Origin: Nitrospira lenta
Lineage (GTDB): Bacteria; Nitrospirota; Nitrospiria; Nitrospirales; Nitrospiraceae
Length of the DNA stretch: 64,000 nt
NCBI RefSeq assembly: GCF_900403705.1
Contig: NZ_OUNR01000018.1
Span: 185,250 to 249,249, forward strand
Direction of reading: 5' to 3'
Positions 1-8,931 of the stretch are shown here, in pieces (the stretch's first letter is position 1; each line of letters begins with the position of its first letter). Both the position numbers and the translations under genes were made by a program. The notes beneath the pieces are model-generated. The model saw nothing but the letters and a program-made list of their open reading frames with translations. It was not told the DNA's origin and searched no databases.

Positions 1-999
1 TCCCATAGCGAGAGCATCTAAAACTTTAAGTTGGGTTCCACCTCCGTCAAACACCGGACATACGAAAGCTACGGCTTTCTTGAAATAAGGCCGCACGTCA
101 TCGACAAAGCCGGTTACATGGATACGGCCATCAGCTTGCCTAACTTCTTGAGCCAAAGGGGAGGATCTCTGCCCATGACTGCGATCTCAATGCGCGGATC
201 AAGGATTGTCAACAATGGCCATATTTTCTGGAAGAAGTACTTGATTCCTGACTTATTTGAATACTTGTCTAATTTCCCGCAAAAATGATTGTCTTTCCTT
301 GGGGATCACTCCTTGTCGCGAAGTAGGTAGGGTCCACCCCATTGGGAACAACTTCTACTTTTGCCCTATGATTCACAGCGTCATCCAGAGGGATTTTTCC
401 TCCTCTGAAACCGTCAAATTGAGATCCATAAGGGGACACCAAAACTGCTCGGCGCGACGTACATTCCGTGCCTCTCGTTTCAATAAAGCCTGAGACAGAT
501 AGTTAGTTTCATGGGCTGCTCGTCGCAATAATTGTGCGGACTGAACATCATGATGGTTCAATACGGCTGCCATACGTTTGTTAACCCCGAGCCGTCTCAC
601 GATAGGGAGATACTGCGCAAGCCCAATGGTGTTAAAATGAATCCCGTCAATGGACACATGAGATAGAAATGAATATAGTCGGTCAGCCATTTCTGAATGC
701 CTGAGCCAACGTGTTTCATAGGGATCGGAACCAAACCATGATCCCAAGATGCGGCAACTAGTCCGCCATCTTGATGATGGACTAGACAATTGTACCCATT
801 CAACCGTGGCGCAAAATTTGGTCAGTGCCTTCACGCAATCGTCGGCGGTTACCGTCGAGGGGCGCGTGGCTGGTTGATCAAATGCAAGGACATGTACCTC
901 GCACTGCTTTGAAACCTCTAAGAGTAGATTATAGTTGCGCTGCAGCGCCCCGCCTTTGGGAGGAAAGGCAAGATTATGTCCAAGCCAAAGAACTTTCAT
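1..999 (-). pseudogene. Frameshifted GT4 glycosyltransferase, runs off the window edge
   Basis: The gene opens at 999 with an intact GT-B N-terminal half (MKVLWLGHN, then GGALQRNYNLL) but stops at 373. The C-terminal half continues in other frames of the same strand. Near 394-398 (a run of five T on the plus strand) the frame shifts and reads DDAVNHRAKVEVVPNGVD, a typical GT4 linker. Near 273-275 it shifts again to LDKYSNKSGIKYFFQKIWP. Near 135-150 it shifts a third time to GRIHVTGFVDDVRPYFKKA and GGGTQLKVLDALAMG, the nucleotide-sugar-binding end, which reaches base 1. Three separate one-base lesions show a decayed gene rather than a programmed shift. The product would have been a sugar transferase like the stp1-type enzyme at 18556. 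Sequencing error in homopolymers is the alternative for the first two lesions. Confidence 0.85.
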
Positions 1000-1170
1000 C
1001 TTGAGAATCGTAAGGAAAAGAAACAGGCAGGTTCAACATTTGACATGCGATGAGTGAGGGAAGGATACACGCTTACGCGTCACAACACAGCCCGCCTTAA
1101 GAGGGGGCTGACCTTCCCCTGATTTCACAGACACCTCCACAAGTGGGAAAATGGTGAAATGGGAGGTCGC

Positions 1171-1467
1171 ATGGCAACACCCACACGACGTCAATTTACC
1201 GACGCGTCAAGTCCGAGGCCGTTCGCCTCACGCGGGAATCGGGGCGGCCTGTGGCACAGATGGCGCGGGACCTGTGGATCTCAGACAATGTGCTGTATCG
1301 GTGGCGGAGTGAACAGCAGCAGGTCGAATCCCAAGGCGGCACGGGCCAGTCGATGCGCGCCGCGAAAGACGAACTGGCCCGGCTGAAGCGGGGGAAATGA
1401 GCCCCTGAAGAAGGAGCGGGATTTTCCAGAACGTGCGGCAGCGTTCTTCGCGAGGGAATCGCAATAA
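1171..1467 (+). pseudogene. IS3-family orfA (HTH transposase subunit), frameshifted
   Basis: Reading from ATG 1171 gives MATPTRRQFTD. A one-base loss near 1204 moves the frame to VKSEAVRLTRESGRPVAQ, then ARDLWISDNVLYRWRSE, the helix-turn-helix of HTH_Tnp_1 (orfA) proteins. A one-base gain near 1391-1394 moves it to NEPLKKERDFPERAAAFF, the leucine-zipper end of orfA, and TAA at 1465-1467 closes it. The order of segments matches an intact IS3-type orfA, so the assignment is firm although the gene is broken. Confidence 0.8.
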
Positions 1468-1774
1468 GATACCGGGCGATCCAGGAGCACGACCGTCGCT
1501 ATCCGATCTGCCTGATGTACCGCGCCCTGACCGTTTCGACGGCGGGCTATTGCGCGTAGCGACACGACCTGAGAGTGCCAGGTCCATCCAGACGCATACA
1601 CTGCTCTCGGCCATTCGAGTGATCCACCAGGAGTCGCGGGAAACCTACGGCAATCCCCCGCATCTGGAACGCACTGGTCAAACAGGGCCATCCCTCGGCT
1701 ATCACTCCCCGACCAGCATGAAGCGAGAACGGCAGTTGCTTAACCAGGTGTCCACGGAATTGGGGGAATGTTAG
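1461..1774 (+). pseudogene. IS3-family orfB (transposase) N-terminal fragment
   Basis: The fragment starts in a frame overlapping the end of orfA with RYRAIQEHDRRYPICLMYRA, as in the N-terminal HTH_21 region of IS3 orfB. It hits a TAG at 1557 and continues in another frame with RPESARSIQT and LLSAIRVIHQESRETYG. More frame slips follow before the sequence stops resembling a transposase near 1750. About 100 codons of an expected 270-300 remain, and the rve/DDE catalytic domain is absent. It cannot encode an active transposase. Confidence 0.75.
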
Positions 1775-1790
1775 GTGAAAGACATACAGC

Positions 1791-2336
1791 TTAGACAACG
1801 TATCCAAATCGATTCTTCATCATGGCATTCATTTCATCTTTCCTCTGCTCCGTGATATTGCCTCGGATTGTGTACTCTATTCCAAAGTTAGGCGAAGAGG
1901 CCACCTCCGCACTCCGCCGCTCAAGAAACTCGCTGAGAGGACACAGCACTCTGGCTGGATTCCCCGCCGCAACTACCCCAACAGGAATATCCCTGGTGAC
2001 AATACTTCCAGCTCCGATGATGACGTCTGAACCTATGGTGACTCCGGGAAGGATGATGCTCGATGCTCCGACAAACACCTTGTCCCCGATCACCACTTTC
2101 CCAATTCGTGTCCGGCCGAGGTGCCGCTTGGTGCTTGCGTCATGCACCAAAATCTGCACTCGTGGCCCCAACGTCACATCATTGCCGATTACAATGTGCC
2201 ATGGGTGGCTAGGATCAATGAAGACATCCTCCAACATGGCGAAATTATGACCGACCACCAACCCCTGCTTCACCAACCAAGCGACTGGATCTCGTCGATG
2301 ATACTTCGCTAGCACCCACGCCAGAAGTTCACGCAT
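1791..2336 (-). CDS. Hexapeptide-repeat acyltransferase (WcaF/NodL-like)
   Basis: This 181-residue protein is a left-handed beta-helix acyltransferase. The repeats run through the middle (IVIGNDVTLGPRVQILV, then IGKVVIGDKVFVGASSIILPGVTIGSDVIIGAGSIVT in successive turns) and end in the family's GNPARV loop. Such enzymes move an acetyl or similar acyl group from CoA to a sugar hydroxyl in the cytoplasm. In this setting it probably O-acetylates a repeat-unit sugar or precursor. A GGGGGGAG purine tract precedes the ATG. It is the last intact gene of the minus-strand locus before the IS remnant. The substrate cannot be read from sequence. Confidence 0.8.
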   Translation of the reverse strand: MRELLAWVLAKYHRRDPVAWLVKQGLVVGHNFAMLEDVFIDPSHPWHIVIGNDVTLGPRVQILVHDASTKRHLGRTRIGKVVIGDKVFVGASSIILPGVTIGSDVIIGAGSIVTRDIPVGVVAAGNPARVLCPLSEFLERRSAEVASSPNFGIEYTIRGNITEQRKDEMNAMMKNRFGYVV

Positions 2337-2351
2337 GCTCCCCCCTAGCTA

Positions 2352-4280
2352 CTAAAGAACCGTCGCGTTAGCAGCACGTGATCCGTCCACCTTCATGTAT
2401 GTCCGGTGCCAGATAGCAAACATCATTGCTGCCCACAGCTGCGTCTCATGATTTCTCACACCACGATCATGCTCGTCGAGCATACGCTCAACTGCCTGCA
2501 AGTTAAACAGCCCTAGGTCTCGCAACGCATCACCAGTAAGGTTTGCCCATAACAATTCACGTAGAGGCCCACGCAACCAGGCCCCGAGTGGAATTGAGAA
2601 TCCTTGTTTCCGACGACGCAAGATCGAGTCTGGAAGAATCCCTTCCAACGATTTGATGAGGATATGTTTTTTCTCCCACCCCTTCAACTTCAGCCCAGAG
2701 GGAATTGTCGAGACGAATTCGACAAGCTTGTGATCGAGAAAAGGCACTCGTACTTCCAACGAATGCCACATACTCATTCGGTCTGCCTTCCGCAACTCAT
2801 CATCCGGCAGATAGGTCTCCATATCCGTAAGCAAGATCCATTCAAGCGGATCTCGGCATTGCTCGACCTTATGCATCGCCAGCTCTGCGCTGCCCACATG
2901 AGCCTTCCTCAGCTCATTCAAGAAATCCTGACTAAAAAGGCTGGCCTTGTCCGGCTCCGTAAACGCCGAGAGGTACTGTTGATACCGTTCGGGCAGAGGC
3001 AGAGCCGCACCATCGACAAATCGCTTCATCCGATCAATCCAGAGCCCCGCCATATCCCACTGCGGCAGCGAGTGAATCAGCGCGCGAAGGCTATGCCTGA
3101 GCACCCCGGGCAATCGCTGGTAGGTATTGGCCGCAAGGGCACCCCTATATCGCTCATATCCGGCAAATAACTCATCCCCTCCGATCCCGGACATCGCGAC
3201 GGTGACCCACTGCCGGGCCGCCTGACATACGAGATAGTTGGGGATCATCGAAGAGTCTGCAAACGGCTCATCAAAAGCCTCAAGCATCAAGGGGAGAATC
3301 GATTCAACTTGCGTCTGAGGATTGTCGTAGACACACTCTGAATGATCTGTCTTGAACAGCTCGGCAACCGCTCTTGCATAGGGGCGCTCATCAGCTCCCG
3401 GCTGGCCCTCCCCAAACCCCACAGTAAACGTCTTCACATTTCCCGGGCAAATCTTGGCCATCAACGCCACGATGGCGCTAGAATCAATGCCGCCGCTCAA
3501 AAACGAGCCGAGGGGCACCTCACTTACCAGGTGCAAACGCACTGCTTCTTCGAGATGATGCAGCAGACCTTCACGATAATAGTCGATCGATTTATTGGGA
3601 TCCGTAGAATACTTCAGCTGCCAGTATCGCCGTGTCGTCAGCTCTCCGTTTTTCCACACCGCGGTATGCCCGGGTGGCAACTCCGCGATGCCCCGATAGA
3701 TAGTTCGCGGCCCTGGCACATACTTGAAGGTGAAAAAGTCTGAGACAGACTGGAGATCCATCTGCCGTTCATAGCGATCGACTGCCAGCAGACACTTTAG
3801 CTCAGATCCGAAATAGAGATCTCGCCCATCCTGCCAATAATACAGAGGCTTAATCCCGAAACGATCTCTGGCGAGCAACAGCTTTTTTTGGCGCAGATCC
3901 CAAAGGGCAATCGCAAACATCCCACGCAAATGCGTGACATAATCTTCACCGAAGTCTTCATACAGATGGACGATACATTCCGTATCCGAGTGACTAGTCA
4001 GAACATGCCCTCGTTTTAAGAGGCCCTCCCGAAGCTCTTGGTAATTGTAGATCTCTCCGTTGAAGACCACCGCCACCGTACGATCTTCATTAAAGACCGG
4101 TTGCCGGCCGCTGTTGACGTCGATGATCGCCAGTCGGCGCATGCCCAACCCGACCTGCCCGTCGAAGAAGAATCCGTCGTCGTCAGGACCGCGCCGCCGG
4201 ATCAGCGCGCACATCCGACGGACCAATTGCTGATCGATCTGTCCGCGCTCTGCATGAACACTGCCGACAATCCCGCACAT
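2352..4280 (-). CDS. asnB: Asparagine synthase (glutamine-hydrolysing)-like amidotransferase
   Basis: An AsnB-type enzyme of 642 residues. Start 4280 is chosen because it gives MCGIVGSV, placing the catalytic Cys2 at the N terminus after Met removal; a longer frame to 4355 would bury it. The class II glutaminase domain (RRGPDDDG, FNGEIYNY, GMFAIALWD) is followed by the ATP-pyrophosphatase domain with SGGIDSSAIVALMAK and a conserved GIGGDELFAGYERY. Glutamine supplies ammonia that is joined to an adenylated carboxylate. In polysaccharide loci of the exosortase-associated type these proteins probably amidate a sugar acid or substituent rather than make free asparagine; that role is inference. 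A second copy is at 31215. Confidence 0.88.
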   Translation of the reverse strand: MCGIVGSVHAERGQIDQQLVRRMCALIRRRGPDDDGFFFDGQVGLGMRRLAIIDVNSGRQPVFNEDRTVAVVFNGEIYNYQELREGLLKRGHVLTSHSDTECIVHLYEDFGEDYVTHLRGMFAIALWDLRQKKLLLARDRFGIKPLYYWQDGRDLYFGSELKCLLAVDRYERQMDLQSVSDFFTFKYVPGPRTIYRGIAELPPGHTAVWKNGELTTRRYWQLKYSTDPNKSIDYYREGLLHHLEEAVRLHLVSEVPLGSFLSGGIDSSAIVALMAKICPGNVKTFTVGFGEGQPGADERPYARAVAELFKTDHSECVYDNPQTQVESILPLMLEAFDEPFADSSMIPNYLVCQAARQWVTVAMSGIGGDELFAGYERYRGALAANTYQRLPGVLRHSLRALIHSLPQWDMAGLWIDRMKRFVDGAALPLPERYQQYLSAFTEPDKASLFSQDFLNELRKAHVGSAELAMHKVEQCRDPLEWILLTDMETYLPDDELRKADRMSMWHSLEVRVPFLDHKLVEFVSTIPSGLKLKGWEKKHILIKSLEGILPDSILRRRKQGFSIPLGAWLRGPLRELLWANLTGDALRDLGLFNLQAVERMLDEHDRGVRNHETQLWAAMMFAIWHRTYMKVDGSRAANATVL

Positions 4281-4290
4281 GAGCAATCCC

Positions 4291-5508
4291 TCAGTGATTG
4301 ACGTGCCGGGAAGAATCATCGGCGCGGGCGATTCGCCCCCAAGATCGCCGACCATACCCCAGCATTCCCAGTAACTCGATGACTAGACGCCACGGCAAAA
4401 AGACCGGAACCAGCGCCAGCCCTGCCAGCGCTTTCCCCGGTGATTCCGTGGAGAATACTCCCAGCAGAAAATAACCAGCGATCGCTGCAAGAAGCCCCGC
4501 GGCCCAGTAGAAGGAAAATCCCCAGACCAGATCACTCGAATTGACAACGCTTCCCACGAGGCACAACAGCGTGAGCGAAGCCTGGCTTGAGTAATTGGGG
4601 GCGACCAGCGTCACGGCGGAGTCGAACAACGAAAAGGATCTTGCAGCGATCCCCCGCCTAATCAGCGACCAGACCTTGCTGCCCATGACGGCATAGCGAC
4701 CGCTGGCCCAGCGCAATCGTTGATGGGAAGCCTGCTTGAAGGACTGGGATTCCTTGGCAAAGGTCCTCGCCATAGGATTAAAGTAAATCTTATCCCCACC
4801 CAGCAAAAGCTCAACCGAGAATTCCCAGTCTTCTCCGACTGAAAAAGCCGTCCACCCGCGTCGTTCAAGCACCCCTGCGCTCAAACACATCCCAGTACCG
4901 GTCAGCATTCCCTGGAGGCCGAGAGCCGTCTTCCCCGCATAATAGCGGCCGTTTCGCAGCACACCCGTCACAGCAATAATTCGGGTAAATGGACTGGCCC
5001 AGGGATTGGAGATGTAGTTATAGCCCTGCTGCACCTGTCGACCAGCCTGAAGCTCCGCGTTAAACGCCAAGAGAAGGTCCCGATCCGCAAGGGTGTCGGC
5101 ATCAACAATGACCACCGCTTCAAAAGCAATCCGAGCGCTCCGCGCTTGCTGGATACCCCAGGCAAGCGCAGCCCCTTTTCCAGGCTGCCCGTCGACTCGT
5201 TCAAAACACTCAGCCCCCCAACGTTTGGCAACGGCTGCTGTCCCGTCAGTGCAGCGATCAGCGACAACCAATATTCGATACTGCAAGGATGGGTAATTCA
5301 GATTGCGCAGACTCTCCAATGTACTCGCGATTCCCACTTCTTCATTGTGGGCAGGGATCAAGATGAGAAACCGGGCTTGTCTGTCCCCGGAATGACTCGC
5401 GGGAGGACGATAGAAAAAAGAACTCACGGCCAGGAACCACTGATACAGGACCAGCAGCGTGAGAGGGAGCAATACCAGAAGAACCAATATCCCGATGATA
5501 GTAGCCAT
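4291..5508 (-). CDS. Membrane GT2-family glycosyltransferase
   Basis: This 405-residue protein has an N-terminal membrane helix (residues 3-24), a GT-A catalytic domain and several C-terminal helices. Visible GT2 signatures are IPAHNEEVGI, the DxD-like DAD at 136-138, GEDWEF at 225-230 and the processive-type QRLRW at 263-267. The architecture resembles cellulose-synthase/hyaluronan-synthase-like enzymes that add sugars at the cytoplasmic face. The stop lies ten bases before the AsnB-like start downstream and the next gene upstream ends 11 bases away, so all three are probably co-transcribed. The sugar added is unknown. Confidence 0.85.
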   Translation of the reverse strand: MATIIGILVLLVLLPLTLLVLYQWFLAVSSFFYRPPASHSGDRQARFLILIPAHNEEVGIASTLESLRNLNYPSLQYRILVVADRCTDGTAAVAKRWGAECFERVDGQPGKGAALAWGIQQARSARIAFEAVVIVDADTLADRDLLLAFNAELQAGRQVQQGYNYISNPWASPFTRIIAVTGVLRNGRYYAGKTALGLQGMLTGTGMCLSAGVLERRGWTAFSVGEDWEFSVELLLGGDKIYFNPMARTFAKESQSFKQASHQRLRWASGRYAVMGSKVWSLIRRGIAARSFSLFDSAVTLVAPNYSSQASLTLLCLVGSVVNSSDLVWGFSFYWAAGLLAAIAGYFLLGVFSTESPGKALAGLALVPVFLPWRLVIELLGMLGYGRRSWGRIARADDSSRHVNH

Positions 5509-5519
5509 GAACTATACAG

Positions 5520-7553
5520 TTACCGAAGCTGGGAACTAGGGAGCGCGTCCGTCACGCCATCCATGCGTTTTGCCAGTATGGCGATCGCTGAGGTGTCATA
5601 TGGCAACGCGCTGAACACTTTAGCCACATTCATCGCAGGTTTGCCGGGACGAAGAAGTTTTTGCAATACAGTCGCCACCCACGAGAGCGGCACCAACACG
5701 AATGTCGGGAGCCAGATCACAGTGAGATCCGGGTTGGCTTTGCGAAGATGATCCAACAACTCGCGTTTGGTCGGCGAGACGGGGTCGAGCAGATTCAACG
5801 GACTCGGCACGCTCTCCCACATGTCAGTCATCCAAGCCAAGAACCGACCTGAAAATCCCACATCTACAACACCCAGCCTATCGCGCGGGGAACCAACCGC
5901 CACAAAGAAATTTCCCAGCCGCTTGCCGAGACGGCCTGGAGGATCGAAATCCCGATAGTCCACCAAGGCGCCAGGACGAATCACCTTGACCGACAAGCCA
6001 AGCTCCTCTCCCAAATCAACGGCACGCCGTTCCGATTCCAGCTTGCCCCACACATAGGGCCCCGACCCCTTGCTGTTCAGCTCCAATGGATGATGATCGC
6101 CGATCGGTCCTCCCTGCCCCTGTGCCAACACCGCCAGACTGCTCACATGAATGAAATGCGCGATGCCGGCAGCAGCCGCTCCCCTGACCATATGGGAAGT
6201 GGCATCAAGGGAATTTCGCTGGTGTTCAGGCCACCCGCCGGCAGTCTCTGCTGCTGCATGAATGACCGTATCAACTCCTTTGAACAAATGCGCGCCCGCG
6301 CCTGTTGCCACATCCGCCACAACATATTCAGCGCCGGCAATCCGCTCCCATGGCGAAGGCTCGCGTCGCGCCACCACACGAACAGGACGACCGCGCCCCA
6401 GCAAGGCACGGACGATCTCCTTCCCGAGAAACCCGGTTCCGCCTGTCACAAGCACACCCCGGCTATCGACAGGCCTCGGGGCTGCCAACGCCAAAGCCCT
6501 TGCCTCTCCGACCTTGAGAGCCTCTGCCACCCGCTCACATATGCGAACGGTTTCAAGCAGACTTTCAGGAGAGAGCGGGGAAGGGGTTTTTGTCCGCACA
6601 GACTCGTAGAAGGCAGCAAAGAGTTCGGCCAATCCCGGGTAGCTGCGCTGGCTCTTGAGAAACCGGCGCGCCATGGCCGACGTAGTCCCCGTCAGGAGTT
6701 GCCAGGCCTGTCGGTAGGGAGCCAAGAGCTTGTCGACGCCCGATGAGCCCGGACCGATAGCCCGCTGCGTGGTACTCCGGACGTAGTCAGCGAAGAGTGA
6801 GCCGTTTTTCCCGATCACCCGCAGATAGCTTTCAACAGGGCGGCCTTCGAGTGTCACGACCAACGTCCCGGTCACTCCACCACGCCGGACCAGTGCGTGC
6901 ACCGTCCCGGCTTGACTCACTTCAAGCGAAACCAGCTCAATGCGTCCATCCCCCGACTGTTCGAGGACCCGCAGCAGCAGATAGACCGGATGGGGCAAGA
7001 TATCGAGCAATTGATGATCCGCACGGAGCACGGTGCGCCCGCCCGGCGCATGTCGAACCGTGCGAAAGGAAAAATAGCTCTCGACATGCACGACCCGGCC
7101 GATGGAAGGCAGGTATTGGGTAAGGACTGCAGTCGGAAACTCATAGAGTAATTGATGACCGGCACAGACCAGAAGATTCTTTGCCCGGGCTTCGTCTAGA
7201 ATCTGTTGTGCATCCTCGACTCGCTCCGTAAATGGTTTCTCTACGTAGATATGGCTACCAGCTTTCAGCGCTGAGAGCGCGAGCGGCCCATGGGAAGCCG
7301 GAGGCGTACAGATGTGCACCACGTCAGGTCGTTCAGCAGCTAGTAACTCTTCAGGGGTGCCATAACTCTTGATCCCGGGGACAATGCTTCGCATCGCCGC
7401 CTGGGCAATATCAGAAGGATCGGCCACCGCAACCAGTTCGACACCAGCGCATCTCAAGATGGCACGGGCATGATGCTGAGCATGGCGGCCAGCGCCGAAC
7501 AGCGCTATGCGAAGTGAACTTGACGGTGACGCTTTAGGATTAGAAGATGTCAC
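5520..7553 (-). CDS. Fusion of Gfo/Idh/MocA oxidoreductase and SDR epimerase/dehydratase
   Basis: A 677-residue protein with two complete-looking NAD(P) domains. Residues 14-350 form a Gfo/Idh/MocA oxidoreductase: GAGRHAQHH nucleotide loop at 20-28, EKP at 105-107 and a C-terminal sheet domain. Residues 365-677 form an extended SDR: TGGTGFLG at 370-377, HVSSLAV near 470 and the YxxxK dyad Y500/K504. Both families act on nucleotide sugars, so the protein may carry out two consecutive redox or epimerisation steps. The start is GTG with a weak AGGT element. No stop or frameshift separates the halves, so the fusion is genuine in this sequence. The substrate is unknown. Confidence 0.85.
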   Translation of the reverse strand: MTSSNPKASPSSSLRIALFGAGRHAQHHARAILRCAGVELVAVADPSDIAQAAMRSIVPGIKSYGTPEELLAAERPDVVHICTPPASHGPLALSALKAGSHIYVEKPFTERVEDAQQILDEARAKNLLVCAGHQLLYEFPTAVLTQYLPSIGRVVHVESYFSFRTVRHAPGGRTVLRADHQLLDILPHPVYLLLRVLEQSGDGRIELVSLEVSQAGTVHALVRRGGVTGTLVVTLEGRPVESYLRVIGKNGSLFADYVRSTTQRAIGPGSSGVDKLLAPYRQAWQLLTGTTSAMARRFLKSQRSYPGLAELFAAFYESVRTKTPSPLSPESLLETVRICERVAEALKVGEARALALAAPRPVDSRGVLVTGGTGFLGKEIVRALLGRGRPVRVVARREPSPWERIAGAEYVVADVATGAGAHLFKGVDTVIHAAAETAGGWPEHQRNSLDATSHMVRGAAAAGIAHFIHVSSLAVLAQGQGGPIGDHHPLELNSKGSGPYVWGKLESERRAVDLGEELGLSVKVIRPGALVDYRDFDPPGRLGKRLGNFFVAVGSPRDRLGVVDVGFSGRFLAWMTDMWESVPSPLNLLDPVSPTKRELLDHLRKANPDLTVIWLPTFVLVPLSWVATVLQKLLRPGKPAMNVAKVFSALPYDTSAIAILAKRMDGVTDALPSSQLR

Positions 7554-7647
7554 AAGATACCTAACCGATAAGAATAGAGTTCGGCCAGCGTTAGACCTAG
7601 ATCGGCGCGATCTTTCCGCGCTAAACTATTGAGTCTATCTATCGCTC

Positions 7648-8790
7648 TCATCGAGACATCACCAGTTCTTTATAGAGCCCTGCGACCCGATCCGCCATGG
7701 CCGCCGCGGAAAATTCCTGCACCACTCTCTTCCGAGCCTGCTCACCCATTTTCATGGCGGTCTCTGGGAACTCGATCAATCGTCTGCAGTTCTCAGCAAG
7801 TTGGTTCACATCCATCGGCTCAACGAGAATTCCCTCGACTCCATCCTCAACAATTTCAGGAATCCCTCCTACTCGACTTGCCACGACAGCCCGGGACGCT
7901 GCCATTGCTTCGAGAAGCGCCATGGGAATGCCCTCGTTCAAAGAAGGAAGAACGAAAATATCCAAGGCCTGCAATAGTTCTTCAGTATCCTCTCGATGTC
8001 CTAAAAAGACAACGTTTTCGCTAATTCCCAAGTCGCGCGCCTGCGCCTCAAGATCCTTGCGGATTACTCCATCCCCCACGATCAACAATCTCACATTCGC
8101 CCGCTGGCGAAGGAGAATGGAAATCGATTGAAGCAGGTAAGAGAGGCCTTTCACCGGCGTAAGCCGGCCAACTGTGCCGATTAGGCAACTCCCCGTATCG
8201 ACGCCCAAATCCCTGCGTATGCGGTTCCGGTCAACTGGGGTTGGCCTCCCGTCTAGATCGATGCCGTTTCGAATACAGACAACTCTGGAAACGGCTCCTT
8301 CAGCCCTGTATCTGCGTTCGATTTGCGATGACACACCGATAATGGAATTCACACACCATCGATGAACCGTGCGCTCAATCGACTCATAGAGACTCATTTT
8401 GAAGGCCCGTAGGCCTTCAAATGGTTCGCGGAGCCCATGCACCGTTCGAACAACGTACGGGATACCGCACAACTTAGCAGCCGGTGCTGCGAGAATCGTA
8501 TCCTTGTATTTATGCGTGTGAATGATCTTCGCATTCGACTGCTTGAACTTGCGGGCCAACTCCAGGAATAACTTGCCACTTCCCCATTCAGCCTCAGGAA
8601 AGACTGTAACCGGAACACCAAGTGCCTCAATTTCTTTGCACAGTCTCCCGCCATTAAACAGAATGACGGATAGGTTCAACTCCGGCCTCAGCACAAGCTT
8701 CGAGAGCAGCACCTTGAGCTGCACTTCAGCTCCCGCCCAGAGATCTCCTACCGCCACATGACAGACCGAAATACGATTTACTTGAGACAT
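7648..8790 (-). CDS. GT4-family glycosyltransferase
   Basis: A 380-residue GT-B fold enzyme starting MSQVNRISVCHVAVG; the longer frame needs a TTG at 8811. The N-terminal acceptor domain is followed by the GT4 donor domain with GRLTPVKGLSYLL, GDGVIRKDLE, FLGHREDTEELL and the E-x7-E motif EGIPMALLE. It should transfer a sugar from a nucleotide or lipid donor to the growing lipid-linked oligosaccharide in the cytoplasm. About 140 bases separate it from the ligase-like gene upstream, with no strong Shine-Dalgarno at the chosen start. Donor and acceptor cannot be inferred. Confidence 0.85.
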   Translation of the reverse strand: MSQVNRISVCHVAVGDLWAGAEVQLKVLLSKLVLRPELNLSVILFNGGRLCKEIEALGVPVTVFPEAEWGSGKLFLELARKFKQSNAKIIHTHKYKDTILAAPAAKLCGIPYVVRTVHGLREPFEGLRAFKMSLYESIERTVHRWCVNSIIGVSSQIERRYRAEGAVSRVVCIRNGIDLDGRPTPVDRNRIRRDLGVDTGSCLIGTVGRLTPVKGLSYLLQSISILLRQRANVRLLIVGDGVIRKDLEAQARDLGISENVVFLGHREDTEELLQALDIFVLPSLNEGIPMALLEAMAASRAVVASRVGGIPEIVEDGVEGILVEPMDVNQLAENCRRLIEFPETAMKMGEQARKRVVQEFSAAAMADRVAGLYKELVMSR

Positions 8791-8931
8791 ATTCGTAGTG
8801 AGGACGAGCAACTAATCCTATACATACAAATGGTACAGTACATTGAGCACTTCCCCTTTCCCCCAACTGAGGACCGGAATGGGCTGCCCACGGATAGGAA
8901 CATCACGAAAACACTCGAAATTTTGATGCGC

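Larger units (their letters stand above)
1109..1774 (+). mobile_element. Degraded IS3-family insertion sequence remnant
   Basis: Remains of an IS3-type element lie opposite to the surrounding operon. A probable left terminal repeat begins with TGACCTTCCCCTGATTTC at 1109. After it come a Shine-Dalgarno (GGGAGG), an orfA start at 1171, and recognisable orfA and orfB coding pieces in several frames. orfB covers only roughly the first third of a normal transposase and lacks the DDE catalytic core. No matching inverted end could be seen before the next gene at 1791. The element is therefore dead and 3'-truncated. It sits 110 bases upstream of the broken glycosyltransferase, between it and the rest of the operon. 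Confidence 0.8.

Noticed and set aside
31..288. 85-codon plus-strand frame
   Set aside because: It is antisense to the decayed glycosyltransferase, whose minus-strand frames are clearly homologous, so it is a shadow.
1228..1691. Two minus-strand frames of 128 and 136 codons
   Set aside because: They are antisense to the IS3 remnant, low in complexity and unlike any family.
6090..6746. 218-codon plus-strand frame inside the Gfo-SDR fusion gene
   Set aside because: Its sequence is arginine- and serine-rich shadow text opposite two well-conserved domains.
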